This document shows positions 26,702 through 35,338 of a stretch of DNA of 64,000 nucleotides, in pieces. This DNA comes from Phycisphaerae bacterium (GTDB lineage: Bacteria; Planctomycetota; Phycisphaerae; UBA1845; Fen-1342), in the NCBI GenBank assembly GCA_017999985.1, contig JAGNKU010000017.1, positions 43,218 to 107,217 on the forward strand, read 5' to 3'. The notes under the pieces were generated by a model. The model was not told where the DNA came from. It saw only the letters and a list, made by a program, of their open reading frames with translations, and did no database searches. The stretch's first letter is position 1, and each line of letters starts with the position of its first letter. Made by a program: the position numbers and the translations under genes.

Positions 26702-27193
26702 TCAGGCGTACAGCAGCAAACAGACCACTCCCCAGCACCCCGTGGCCCACCACCAGGCGGCGGCGGTAGTGACCAGTCGGGGCGTCAGTACGGCGAATGA
26801 ACGGCCTCGGAGCACTGTGATTAGCACGGCCGCAGTTACAGCCAGCGCCGCGACGACGTGGATGCCACCCAAGCCAGTCATTGCAAAATACATGCCAAAG
26901 TAGGTCGGCCCATTTTCGGGGACTGCCCACTTGGGGCGCGCGAGCTTGGCCAGGTATGCCGGGGCGAGGCCACTGGGACCGGGCGGCGCATCCGGGATGT
27001 AGGAGCGGTGGACGATGAAAACCGGCCACTCCTCCACCGCCTGCGAAGTTGGCGGCTGATCCGCCACGCTTGTGGCGCTTGACGTCGGTTGCGTCACTAC
27101 CCGACCACCAGTCGAGGCCGTCGACGTCGCCGCGAAGCGTTTCTGCATGTCGCGCAGATCGCCGTCGGCTACGCGCGGGTCAGTGCCATGCAT
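26702..27193 (-). CDS. Cytochrome-c-oxidase subunit III-like fragment
   Basis: 163 residues if started at ATG 27193. The C-terminal half reads YFGMYFAMTGLGGIHVVAALAVTAAVLITVLRGRSF and then WWWATGCWGVVCLLLYA, matching the last two helices of heme-copper oxidase subunit III. The N-terminal ~85 residues (WPVFIVHRSYIPDAPPGP) are Pro-rich, not the usual first helices. Real CoxC proteins have five to seven helices, so this is a short variant or a decayed remnant. No other oxidase subunits are nearby. Confidence 0.5.
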   Translation of the reverse strand: MHGTDPRVADGDLRDMQKRFAATSTASTGGRVVTQPTSSATSVADQPPTSQAVEEWPVFIVHRSYIPDAPPGPSGLAPAYLAKLARPKWAVPENGPTYFGMYFAMTGLGGIHVVAALAVTAAVLITVLRGRSFAVLTPRLVTTAAAWWWATGCWGVVCLLLYA

Positions 27194-27826
27194 ACCGACC
27201 GCGATCGGGTGTGTGGTTCAGTCAACAGACACAGAAGTCCTCGGCGCCCGGTGGTCCCCAGCGGAACGCGAACGCGGGCGGGTTGGCCAACGCCGGAGCC
27301 GCGTTCAGGCATCGTTTGGACGGCTTTCGGCGGGGTGGGCTACTATCAACGCTTGTCGCCGCGAGCGCCGCGTGGCGGCGACAGAGCAGGAGAGCGGTAG
27401 AGAGGAGAACGGAGAGCCGCAGAGGCGGTTCCCTGACCATAGGCCAGCATGTGTCATGGTGTGGAGGTGCCTGGGCGCACGGGCACCGCCCGAATTCGTC
27501 AGAAATCTGAAACTTGTCGGAACTTGTATGCCCCCGGCGCGTCCAATCATCTTGCATGCGACCGGAACGTCGCTGACGCGGAGGTGGTGTGTCATGGCGG
27601 GAGCACAGTGGACGGGGCGTGGGCCTGAAAGCGAGCCCGTCCGGCCTCCGAGCACACACGCCCGTCATGTAAGCCTCAGCGCCGCCGGCGGTTACCGAGT
27701 GGGTTGCTGCACACGACGGGGTCACTCTCAGAGTCCAGCCGCTGACGACGGGCGTCGCGTGGCCGCTGGCCAAGGGGGCCCCTGCTATCCGACTGCGGGC
27801 ACACGCGGCCGGGAAGGAGGAATGCC
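27194..27826. other. 633-bp non-coding region before the beta-helix gene
   Basis: No frame here shows recognisable motifs; the open frames (for example 27072-27866 plus and 27222-27872 minus) are Arg/Pro-rich shadows. A TTGACT at 27225-27220 facing left lacks a -10. The next gene has its own GGAGG ribosome-binding site. No other signal seen. Confidence 0.4.
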
Positions 27827-30800
27827 ATGCGGTTTCGTTTTGCGCATTGGGGCGCGGGGCTGTTGATCTCACTCGCGCCGGTCGCCGGGGCCGGCACGCT
27901 GTATGTCGATGACGACGCGTCGCCGGGCGGGAATGGAGGTAGCTGGGAGACCGCTTTCGCGTGTCTCCAGGACGCGCTGGCGGTCGCGGCGAGTGGCGAC
28001 GAAATCCGCGTCGCGCAAGGCACGTACTTCCCGGACCGCGATGCCGAGCATCCCACGGGGACCGGCGACCGCGCGGCGAGCTTCACGCTCAAGGACGGCG
28101 TGGCGCTGGCGGGCGGATACGCGGGGCCGGGGGCGCCCGAGCCCGACGCGCGCGACATTTCCGCCTACGAGACGATCCTCAGCGGCGATATCGGCACGCC
28201 GGTTGACAACAGCGACAACAGCTACCACGTCGTGCAGGGCGGCGGTGCCGGTCCGACGGCGCTGCTCGACGGATTCACGATCACGGCTGGGCACGTGGAG
28301 GGCGCCTCGACCAGCGACGGCGGCGGTGGCGTGTACTGTCTGACCTCCAGCCCGACGCTGGCCAATTGCACGATCACAGCCAACTCGGCCAGCGGGAGGT
28401 TCGCGTTTGGCGCCGGTGTGTACTGCAATTCCAGCAGCCCGGCATTGATCGGCTGTGCGATTGTGGGCAACTCGGCCAACGGGACGTACAGCATCGGCGC
28501 CGGCATGTACTGCGAGTTCTCCTACCCGACGCTGACCACTTGCACAATCACCGGGAATTCCGCGACGGGAGGGTATGGCGACGGCGGGGGCTTGTACTGC
28601 TCCTCGTCGGACGCCACGCTGATTGGTTGCACGATCACGGGCAACGTTGTCGCCGACCATGCCGGCGGCATCTACTGTGGCGATTCCAGCCCGACATTCA
28701 CAGACTGCGCTATTGCCGACAACACGGCGGGGCAAAGCGGCGGTGGCGTGTACTGCGGGTACTCTGACCCCACACTCACCAACTGTGCGGTAACGGGCAA
28801 CAAGGCCGGCAGTGGCGATGGCGGCGGACTGTGCTTTGATTCTTCGACCCCGATCTTGGTCCGTTGCACGATCATGGGCAACTCGATCATGGAATCGTAT
28901 GGCAATGGTCATGGTGGCGGAGTGTACTTTTCGTCGTCCTCCCCCACGTTGACCGAGTGCACGATCACGCGCAACACCGCTACCAATCACGGAGGCGGCA
29001 TCTCTTGTCGCAATTCAGGGGCAACGCTCATCAATTGCACAATCACCGACAATGCCGCCGACCGTTATGGCGGTGGCGTGAACTGCTCCGGCTCCCCCGG
29101 TCCGACGTTGACCAACTGCATGCTGGCGGGCAACTTGGCCGCTTCTTCCGGCGGTGGCGTCTACTGTTATCCTCCCAGCGACCTTACGCTGACCAACTGC
29201 ATACTCTGGGCCAACACGCCGGGGTCAATCGCGCCCCAGAGCGGCAGTCCCATCGTGACGTACTGCGACGTGGAAGGCGGGTGGAGTGGCGCGGGGAACA
29301 TTGACGCCGACCCCGCTTTCGCCTTTCCGGGCGACCCGCATTTGTTGAGCGGTTCGCCGTGCATCGACGCCGGCAGCAATAGCCCTCCCGGTGGCCTGCC
29401 TCCGAGCGACCTCGATGGGCAGCCCCGGCCGCTCGACGGCGACGGCGATGGTTCGGCGATGGCAGACATCGGCGTCTACGAATTCAACCCGGCCACGCCA
29501 ACGCTGGCCCTCACCGCAGCGCGGCTCACATTCGTGGTCCCGGTGGGGCAGAGCGGGTCACAAACGTTGGGCATTCGCAACAGCAGTGCGGGCGCATTGG
29601 CTTGGGCATTGACGTGGAAGGCTGACTGGCTGACGGCCGATCCCGCGAGCGGGGAATCGACAGGCGAGATCGACACGGTGACGCTGACGGCGGACACGGC
29701 ACAGTTGGCGCACGGAAGGCACGTCGCCACGGTGTGGGTGAACTCGGATCAGGCCTTCAATGCCCCGCGCGCCGTGCTGTTGGAGGTGCGCGCAACCTCG
29801 GGATTGCATGTCCCGAGCGAGTATCCGACGATCCAAGCGGCGATCGACGCCGCGGTGCCCGGTGACGAAATCGTCATAGCCGACGGCGTGTATACCGGCG
29901 CGGGAAACCGGAACCTCGATTTTCATGGCCTGTCGATCACGGTGCGATCCGCGAGCGGCGATCCGACCACGTGCATCGTTGACTGCGAGGGCAGCGGACG
30001 GGGTTTCAACTTCCATAGCCGTGAGAGTGCTGCTTCAATCGTGCAGAGTCTGACGATCCGAAATGGGGGCACTGGCGGCGTGTCCTGCGTCAACCACTCT
30101 TGCCCAACGCTAACCAACTGCATAATCACTGGCAACACGGCCAGCAACGGCAACGGCGGTGGTTTGTATTGCGCCTTCTCCAGCCCAGCGCTGACCAACT
30201 GCGCGATCACGGATAATGTGACCGTCATCGACGGCGGAGGCGTGTACTGCGAGTACTACGCGAGCCCGGTGCTGGCCGGTTGCAGGCTCATGGGCAACGT
30301 GGCCGATGACGGCGGAGCCCTGTACTGCAGCCGCGGCTCCGACCCGATGCTCACCAACTGCGCGATCACGGGCAATGCGGCCAACTTCCAGAGCGGCGGC
30401 GGCATATACTGCGAGCTCTCGAGCCCAACGCTCACGAACTGCACGATCTCGGGCAATACGGCCAGTGCGGACGGCGGGGGCCTATGCGCGCGCGCCGCCA
30501 ACCCAACGCTGGCCAATTGCATCCTCTGGGCCAACACGCCTCAGGAGATCTACGTCTCTTCAGGCAGCCCGGTCGTGACTTACTGCGACGTTCAGGGCAG
30601 CTACGAAGGCATTGGCAACATCGACGCGAAACCACTTTTCGTGCGCGACCCGGACCCTGGCCCGGACGGGCAATGGGGCACGCCGGACGATGATTTCGGC
30701 GATCTCCACCTGACGCACGGTTCGCCCTGCATCGACGCCGGCGATAATGCGGCCCTGCCGGATGAGGTCACGCTCGACCTGGACGGCAATCCGCGTTTTA

Positions 30801-31204
30801 TTGATGTGCCCTGCCGCCCCGACACGGGCAATGGCACGCCGCCGATCGTGGATATGGGGGCCTATGAAGCGCCCGGCGATGTGTTCATCGACTGCAACGG
30901 CAATAGCGTGGACGACCTGTGCGACGTGCTCGACGGCACGAGTCTCGACGCGAACGGCAACGGCGTGCCCGACGAGTGCGAGGTTTGCGTCGGCGACCTG
31001 GATTGCAGCGGGGCCGTCGACTTCGTCGATATCAACGCGTTCGTGCTCTACCTGTCGAACTTCCCCGTGTGGCAAGCGACCTACGCCGGTTGCTTGGTGG
31101 CCAACGGCGACATCGACGGCGACGGCGTGTGCCCGTCGTTCAGCGACATCAACCCGTTCGTGACGCTGCTCTCCACCCACTGGCTGCCGATGCAGTGCCC
31201 GTAG
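27827..31204 (+). CDS. Giant right-handed beta-helix protein with dockerin tail
   Basis: 1125 residues, ATG 27827 six bases after GGAGG, signal peptide ending AGAG. Two beta-helix blocks (~residues 90-530 and ~690-1000) are built from ~25-residue rungs of type GGGVYC.SSPTLTNCTITGNSA, each ended by GSPCIDAG. Between them (~545-640) is a BACON-like beta-sandwich (LTFVVPVGQSGSQTLGIRN). The C terminus has dockerin-like repeats (GDLDCSGAVDFVDINAF, GDIDGDG..SFSDINPF). Such proteins are cell-surface or secreted adhesins or carbohydrate-active polypeptides; no catalytic residues identified. Strong internal repetition at DNA level could cause length variation. Confidence 0.88.
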   Translation: MRFRFAHWGAGLLISLAPVAGAGTLYVDDDASPGGNGGSWETAFACLQDALAVAASGDEIRVAQGTYFPDRDAEHPTGTGDRAASFTLKDGVALAGGYAGPGAPEPDARDISAYETILSGDIGTPVDNSDNSYHVVQGGGAGPTALLDGFTITAGHVEGASTSDGGGGVYCLTSSPTLANCTITANSASGRFAFGAGVYCNSSSPALIGCAIVGNSANGTYSIGAGMYCEFSYPTLTTCTITGNSATGGYGDGGGLYCSSSDATLIGCTITGNVVADHAGGIYCGDSSPTFTDCAIADNTAGQSGGGVYCGYSDPTLTNCAVTGNKAGSGDGGGLCFDSSTPILVRCTIMGNSIMESYGNGHGGGVYFSSSSPTLTECTITRNTATNHGGGISCRNSGATLINCTITDNAADRYGGGVNCSGSPGPTLTNCMLAGNLAASSGGGVYCYPPSDLTLTNCILWANTPGSIAPQSGSPIVTYCDVEGGWSGAGNIDADPAFAFPGDPHLLSGSPCIDAGSNSPPGGLPPSDLDGQPRPLDGDGDGSAMADIGVYEFNPATPTLALTAARLTFVVPVGQSGSQTLGIRNSSAGALAWALTWKADWLTADPASGESTGEIDTVTLTADTAQLAHGRHVATVWVNSDQAFNAPRAVLLEVRATSGLHVPSEYPTIQAAIDAAVPGDEIVIADGVYTGAGNRNLDFHGLSITVRSASGDPTTCIVDCEGSGRGFNFHSRESAASIVQSLTIRNGGTGGVSCVNHSCPTLTNCIITGNTASNGNGGGLYCAFSSPALTNCAITDNVTVIDGGGVYCEYYASPVLAGCRLMGNVADDGGALYCSRGSDPMLTNCAITGNAANFQSGGGIYCELSSPTLTNCTISGNTASADGGGLCARAANPTLANCILWANTPQEIYVSSGSPVVTYCDVQGSYEGIGNIDAKPLFVRDPDPGPDGQWGTPDDDFGDLHLTHGSPCIDAGDNAALPDEVTLDLDGNPRFIDVPCRPDTGNGTPPIVDMGAYEAPGDVFIDCNGNSVDDLCDVLDGTSLDANGNGVPDECEVCVGDLDCSGAVDFVDINAFVLYLSNFPVWQATYAGCLVANGDIDGDGVCPSFSDINPFVTLLSTHWLPMQCP

Positions 31205-31429
31205 CGGTCCAAAGTTGCCAGCGCACAGCCATCGCTCCGCGGTCAACGCCGGCGGTGTTTGGCCCCTCACACTGCCCTCTCACGGAAGGGGAGCGGGGTC
31301 GCGGGACCGGACTTGGGGTGACACGCTGTGGCGGGCTCCGTGCGGCAGCGTATACTGGCAGCCACGGCGGTCCGGCGGGCGCCGTTCGAAGCGAGTTGCA
31401 ATTACGCCGGTGTGCAACGGGAGAAGCGC

Positions 31430-32428
31430 ATGCGAACGCGGAGGCTGCTGAACGGGCTCGTGGCGGCGGTCATGCTGGGCGGGGCGGGGCTGGCCTGGGC
31501 CGGGGATAAGGTCGAGCTGAAATACCGGCTCGAGGTCGGGAAGAAGTACTACCTGCGGATGCGCGCGGATGAGAAGATCACGCAGGAAATGCTGGGCCAG
31601 AAACAGGAGATGGAGCAGACGCTTGGCTTTGAACACGCGCTGGTGCCGACGGCGGTCGACGCCGCGGGCATCACCGCCCAAATAACATTCGAGCGGGTCG
31701 TGTTTCGGCAAAAGGGCGCTACGGGCAGCGTGGACTACGACTCCAAGGATGCGCCCACGGACGTGCCCCCGGCGGCGCGCAGCATGGCCGCCCTGGCCGG
31801 CTTCACGCTCACGGTCCAATGGCGGCCGAACGGCGAGATCGTTGAAGTCACCGGCGTGCAGGAGCTGCTGGAAGCGGTGCTGGCGCAAATCCCGGACGAC
31901 GCAGCGGGCGCGCAGTTGCGTGAGCGCATCAAGGACCAACTCAGCGCGGACGGCATGATTGAGACCGTGAGCGACGTGCTGGTAGTGCTACCGGATGAGC
32001 CGGTTGCGGCGGGTGATACCTGGTCCCACCGCGTGACCCTGAGCAAGGAGTTGGGGTTGAGCACCGAGACCACGTATACGCTGAAAGAGGTGCGTGGGCG
32101 GCGCGCCGTCGTTGCCGTGGTTGCGAAGGTCTCGTCCGACCCGGACAAGACGCTCGCGATGGGGCTGCTCAAGGCGCGCAGCAACCTGAAAGGAGAGCAG
32201 CGCGGCTCGGTCGAAATCGACCTCGACACCGGGCTGCCGGTGAAAGGTGACGCCCAGGGCGCCATCAACGGTGAACTGACCATGACGGGCGGCCCCGATG
32301 CGCCGGGCGGCGGCGAGCTGAAGGTGCCGATGAAGATCGAATTGCGGACGCGCCTTTCCGGCGGCAAGTCGAGGGCGGAGTCGGACGAAAGCGAGCAAGA
32401 TAAGGCGGGCAAGAAGAGCGCGGGCTAG
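31430..32428 (+). CDS. Secreted DUF6263-like protein
   Basis: ATG 31430 with GGGAGAAG upstream gives 332 residues and a signal peptide ending AWAGD. The body (VELKYRLEVGKKYYLRMRADEKITQEMLGQKQEMEQTLGF, later VLPDEPVAAGDTWSH, GSVEIDLDTGLPVKGD) resembles the DUF6263 family seen in planctomycetes and Bacteroidetes; this is recognised by pattern only. The tail is charged (SESDEQDKAGKK-like). Function unknown. Confidence 0.7.
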   Translation: MRTRRLLNGLVAAVMLGGAGLAWAGDKVELKYRLEVGKKYYLRMRADEKITQEMLGQKQEMEQTLGFEHALVPTAVDAAGITAQITFERVVFRQKGATGSVDYDSKDAPTDVPPAARSMAALAGFTLTVQWRPNGEIVEVTGVQELLEAVLAQIPDDAAGAQLRERIKDQLSADGMIETVSDVLVVLPDEPVAAGDTWSHRVTLSKELGLSTETTYTLKEVRGRRAVVAVVAKVSSDPDKTLAMGLLKARSNLKGEQRGSVEIDLDTGLPVKGDAQGAINGELTMTGGPDAPGGGELKVPMKIELRTRLSGGKSRAESDESEQDKAGKKSAG

Positions 32429-32620
32429 TCGGCGTGAACGCGGGGGCGGGCCTGCCCGCGCGCCTGGCGCCTGGGCAGGCGACGCGGTGGGTGATTGGCG
32501 CCCCGTACCGTCGTGCGGGATACTGAGCAGAGCACCGGGGGCCGGGCGGCGTCACCTTTCCCGAGCGCGGGCGACGGCGGGGTTCTCCGGCACTTTTGTG
32601 CAGTCCATGCTGCGCACCCC
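32429..32620. other. Spacer before the arginine operon promoter
   Basis: About 190 bp between the DUF6263-like stop and the arg promoter. GC-rich, no hairpin with a T-run and no convincing ORF. Confidence 0.35.
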
Positions 32621-32648
32621 TTGACACGCGGGGCGGCACGCATAAGAT
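32621..32648 (+). promoter_or_regulatory. Sigma70-type promoter of the arginine operon
   Basis: TTGACA (32621-32626), 16-bp spacer, TAAGAT (32643-32648). The predicted start is near 32655, inside the ArgR-like box that follows. It leaves a ~415-base leader before argG. Confidence 0.65.
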
Positions 32649-32652
32649 TGCA

Positions 32653-32671
32653 GAATTAGTAATTAATTCAT
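32653..32671. promoter_or_regulatory. ArgR-like operator 1 (over the transcription start)
   Basis: GAATTAGTAATTAATTCAT is an AT-rich imperfect palindrome in a GC-rich background. It contains the ATGAATTAAT core of ARG boxes read on the minus strand, and lies immediately after the -10 element. No argR gene is in the window. Confidence 0.5.
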
Positions 32672-32759
32672 GGCCGGAACGTCGATGGGCAAGTAGCCGA
32701 ATCGCCGGACCGTCGCGCCGATCGCCACGCGGCGACCGGCGCCCGTGAGGTGGCACGAA

Positions 32760-33020
32760 ATGGGTCATGGGTGCGAGGAGCGACATTCATTGAGTGTCCC
32801 AGCGTGCGTCGGCCGGGTGCCGCGTGGCTCCGGCGGGGCCGGTGGTCGCCTGCGCCCTGCCCGGGTGACTAGCCGTCGCGCGTGCCGGCCCGGTCGCCGC
32901 CATTATGAATTAATCACATCCAGTGCACTGTCTGCCGACTGCCGGCCGCTGCGCCCGTGCCCCGCTGCGATCCGTGCAGACGCCACCCGCCGCCGCCGTA
33001 CCGCGCGCCGGCGCGTCTAG
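32760..33020 (+). CDS. Candidate Arg-rich leader peptide of the arg operon
   Basis: An 86-codon frame from ATG 32760 (GAGGTGG nine bases upstream) to TAG 33018. It contains 21 Arg codons, ending in a run ATRRRRTARRRV. The stop codon forms the 5' base of a terminator-like hairpin just before argG. This is the classical layout of amino-acid attenuation. In so GC-rich a genome Arg-rich frames also arise by chance, so the peptide is a hypothesis. It is not a known protein. Confidence 0.4.
   Translation: MGHGCEERHSLSVPACVGRVPRGSGGAGGRLRPARVTSRRACRPGRRHYELITSSALSADCRPLRPCPAAIRADATRRRRTARRRV
32904..32919. promoter_or_regulatory. ArgR-like operator 2
   Basis: TATGAATTAATCACAT shares the ATGAATTAAT core with box 1 in opposite orientation, about 240 bp downstream in the leader. 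Spacing would allow looping by a hexameric repressor. Confidence 0.45.
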
Positions 33021-33057
33021 CCGCCCGACTCCCCGGGTGACTGGCTAACCCCTTTTT
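33018..33057 (+). terminator. Attenuator-like hairpin before argG
   Basis: TAGCC (33018-33022) pairs with GGCTA (33043-33047) and inner CCCG (33024-33027) with CGGG (33034-33037). A five-T run follows at 33053-33057. It lies 12 bases before the argG start. The stem is interrupted and modest, so strength is uncertain. Confidence 0.45.
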
Positions 33058-33069
33058 GGAAAGATCAAC

Positions 33070-34293
33070 ATGACATCACGCGTGGTACTGGCATTCTCGG
33101 GCGGACTCGACACGACCTACTGCGCCCTCTGGCTGCGCGAACAGGGCTACGCGGTCCACACTGTCACTGTGCAGACCGGCGGCTTCGACGCCGATGAGCT
33201 TGCGCTGATCGCCAAGCGTGCCCGGGCCGCCGGCGTCGCCGAGCACCGCACGATCGACGCCCGGCCCGAGCTGTGCGACGACTTCCTGCGCTACCTCATC
33301 TTCGCCAACGCGCTGCGCGGCGACGTGTATCCGCTTTGCGTGGCGGCCGAGCGCGTCGCCCATGCCCGCCGCTGCGCCCAGTACGCCGTTGAGATCGGAG
33401 CGGATGCCCTGGCCCACGGCTCCACCGGCGCCGGCAATGACCAGGTGCGCTTCGATGTCGCGTTTCGCGTATATGCCCCGCGGCTGAAGATCCTCACGCC
33501 GATCCGCGATCAGACCCTGAGCCGCGCGCAGGAGACGGACTATCTGAATGCCCACGGCATCGACATCCCCGCGCAAGTGACGCGCTACTCGATCAACCGC
33601 GGCCTGTGGGGTGCGACGATCGGCGGCGCCGAGACGCACCGCAGCGACGCCTGGCTGCCGGACGAGGCCTGGGTGCTCACCGCTGCTCCCGACCAGCGAC
33701 CAACGTCGCCGGAAGACGTGGAGATCGGCTTTGACCACGGCGTGCCGACGATGCTCGACCGCCGGCCGCTGGACATGGTCGGGCTGATCGAGACGCTCAA
33801 TGGCCGCGCCGGTCGGCACGGCGTCGGGCGCGGCATGCATGTCGGCGACACGATTCTGGGGATCAAGGGACGCGTTGCTTTCGAGGCGCCGGCCGCTGCC
33901 GTTTTGATTCCCGCCCATCGCGAGCTCGAGAAGCTCGTGCTTTCGCGCCAGCAGTTGCTCTGGAAACGCACGCTCGGCGATCTGTATGGCGGACTGCTGC
34001 ACGAGGCGCGGTTCTTCGATCCGCTGACGCGCGATCTGGAGGCGTTCCTGACTTCGTCGCAGCGCCACGTGACGGGGGCGGTCAGCGTCCGCCTGCACGC
34101 CGGCCAGGCCACCGTACTCGGTGCGCGCAGCCCGTACTCGCTCATGAATCCGGAGCTGGCGCTGTATGGCGAAGGCAGCACGCTGTGGACCGGCGCCGAG
34201 GCGGCGGCGTTCGCGAAGCTCTACGGGTTGCAGGACTGGCTGGCCGCGCGGGTGGTGGCCGAAAGCGAGGGCAGCCGTGCGCATCTGGCTTGA
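33070..34293 (+). CDS. argG: Argininosuccinate synthase
   Basis: 407 residues. The N-type ATP pyrophosphatase P-loop is AFSGGLDTTYC, and later GSTGAGNDQVRFDV and YSINRGLWGATIGGAETH provide citrulline/aspartate-binding parts. The YSIN.GLWG form is the variant seen in Bacteroidetes and Xanthomonas ArgG rather than the classical YSID one. It ligates citrulline and aspartate with ATP. First structural gene of the operon; its end overlaps the next gene by 17 bases. Confidence 0.95.
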   Translation: MTSRVVLAFSGGLDTTYCALWLREQGYAVHTVTVQTGGFDADELALIAKRARAAGVAEHRTIDARPELCDDFLRYLIFANALRGDVYPLCVAAERVAHARRCAQYAVEIGADALAHGSTGAGNDQVRFDVAFRVYAPRLKILTPIRDQTLSRAQETDYLNAHGIDIPAQVTRYSINRGLWGATIGGAETHRSDAWLPDEAWVLTAAPDQRPTSPEDVEIGFDHGVPTMLDRRPLDMVGLIETLNGRAGRHGVGRGMHVGDTILGIKGRVAFEAPAAAVLIPAHRELEKLVLSRQQLLWKRTLGDLYGGLLHEARFFDPLTRDLEAFLTSSQRHVTGAVSVRLHAGQATVLGARSPYSLMNPELALYGEGSTLWTGAEAAAFAKLYGLQDWLAARVVAESEGSRAHLA

Positions 34294-35338
34294 CAAGATT
34301 GCTTCGGCGACGAGCAACGTCCCGCTGCGCCGCGAGGTCCGCGTCAGCCCGGAGATCATCGCGCGCGAAGGCTACATCGTGGCCGGGCAGGTGCGCGGCG
34401 AGAAGTCCACGTACAACCAACTAGAGGACATCCACGGCCGGATGGTCACCCTGCACGATGGCGACGTGATTGCCGGCGTGCTCGGCCAGCGCAACGCCCT
34501 GCACGGCTATTCCGGCCACGTGCCCGCGTCGGTCGCGGTCGGCGACGTCCTGCAGGTGCTCAACCTCGGCGGCGTGATTGGGAAGTGCACGTCCGAGAAC
34601 CCCGACGTCGGCCGCGCGTTCGACCTCGAGGTGCTTGGCAGCGTGCTGGTGTTCCCCGAATTCGAGAGCCGTGCGGGCGTGCCCGCCCATATTGGCATGA
34701 ACGCCATCACCGCCGACGGCCTCGCGCGGCCGACCGTGCCGGTGGTCTACGTTGCCGGCACGTGCATGAACAGCGGGAAGACCGCCGCGGCGTGTCAGGT
34801 AATTCGCCAGCTCGCCAAGCGCGGGCTGGCGGTGGGGGCGTGCAAGCTGACCGGCGTCTCGCTGCGGCGCGATGTGCTGCAGATGCGCGACTACGGCGCC
34901 CGCTGGGCCGTGTCGTTCACCGACGCCGGCAGTGTGTCGACCAGCGCCGGCAGCGCCGTCTCCGTGGCCCGCACACTGGTCACGCACCTCGCGCACACCG
35001 ATGCCGCCGTCATCGTGGCCGAGTTGGGCGACGGCGTGCTGGGCGAGTACGGCGTCGCGGAGATCCTGGCGGATGCCGAGTTGAAGAGCCTCGCCGCGGT
35101 CGTGGTGCTGTGTGCGACCGATCCGGTGGGGGCCTGGGGTGCGCAGCGCTTGCTGCGCGAGCGATTCGATCTCGCGATTGACGTGATCGCCGGCCCGACG
35201 ACCGACAACGCGGTCGGCACGCGGTTTGTTCAGGAGCAGCTTGGATTGCAGGCGATCAACGCCCGGACGCACGGCCGCGAGCTGGGTGCCCTGGTCGCGG
35301 CGCGGCTGGCCGAGCGTGCCCCGCAGGTGGTGGCATGA
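34277..35338 (+). CDS. P-loop NTPase of unknown function in the arg operon
   Basis: GTG 34277 (GAGGG upstream, overlapping argG) gives 353 residues. Residues ~1-140 are beta-rich (EGYIVAGQVRGEKSTYNQLEDIHGRMVTLHDGDVIAGVLG). From ~150 a P-loop domain follows: VVYVAGTCMNSGKTAAACQVIRQLAKRG with Walker A GTCMNSGKT, then KLTGVSLRRDVLQMRDYGA and a Walker-B-like VIVAELGDGVLGEYGV. The fold recalls DUF1611/MobB/BioD-type SIMIBI NTPases. It overlaps argC by four bases, so it is tightly coupled to arginine synthesis. I do not recognise a known arginine enzyme in it. Confidence 0.85.
   Translation: MRIWLDKIASATSNVPLRREVRVSPEIIAREGYIVAGQVRGEKSTYNQLEDIHGRMVTLHDGDVIAGVLGQRNALHGYSGHVPASVAVGDVLQVLNLGGVIGKCTSENPDVGRAFDLEVLGSVLVFPEFESRAGVPAHIGMNAITADGLARPTVPVVYVAGTCMNSGKTAAACQVIRQLAKRGLAVGACKLTGVSLRRDVLQMRDYGARWAVSFTDAGSVSTSAGSAVSVARTLVTHLAHTDAAVIVAELGDGVLGEYGVAEILADAELKSLAAVVVLCATDPVGAWGAQRLLRERFDLAIDVIAGPTTDNAVGTRFVQEQLGLQAINARTHGRELGALVAARLAERAPQVVA

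Noticed and set aside
27072..27866. 264-codon frame in the gap before the beta-helix gene
   Set aside because: No hydrophobic core, motif or ribosome-binding site; overlaps the start of the beta-helix gene.
32860..33046. CCCGGGTGACTRGC occurring twice in the arg leader as a regulatory repeat
   Set aside because: Two copies of a GC-rich 14-mer 170 bp apart could be chance; they are same-sense and cannot pair as an antiterminator.
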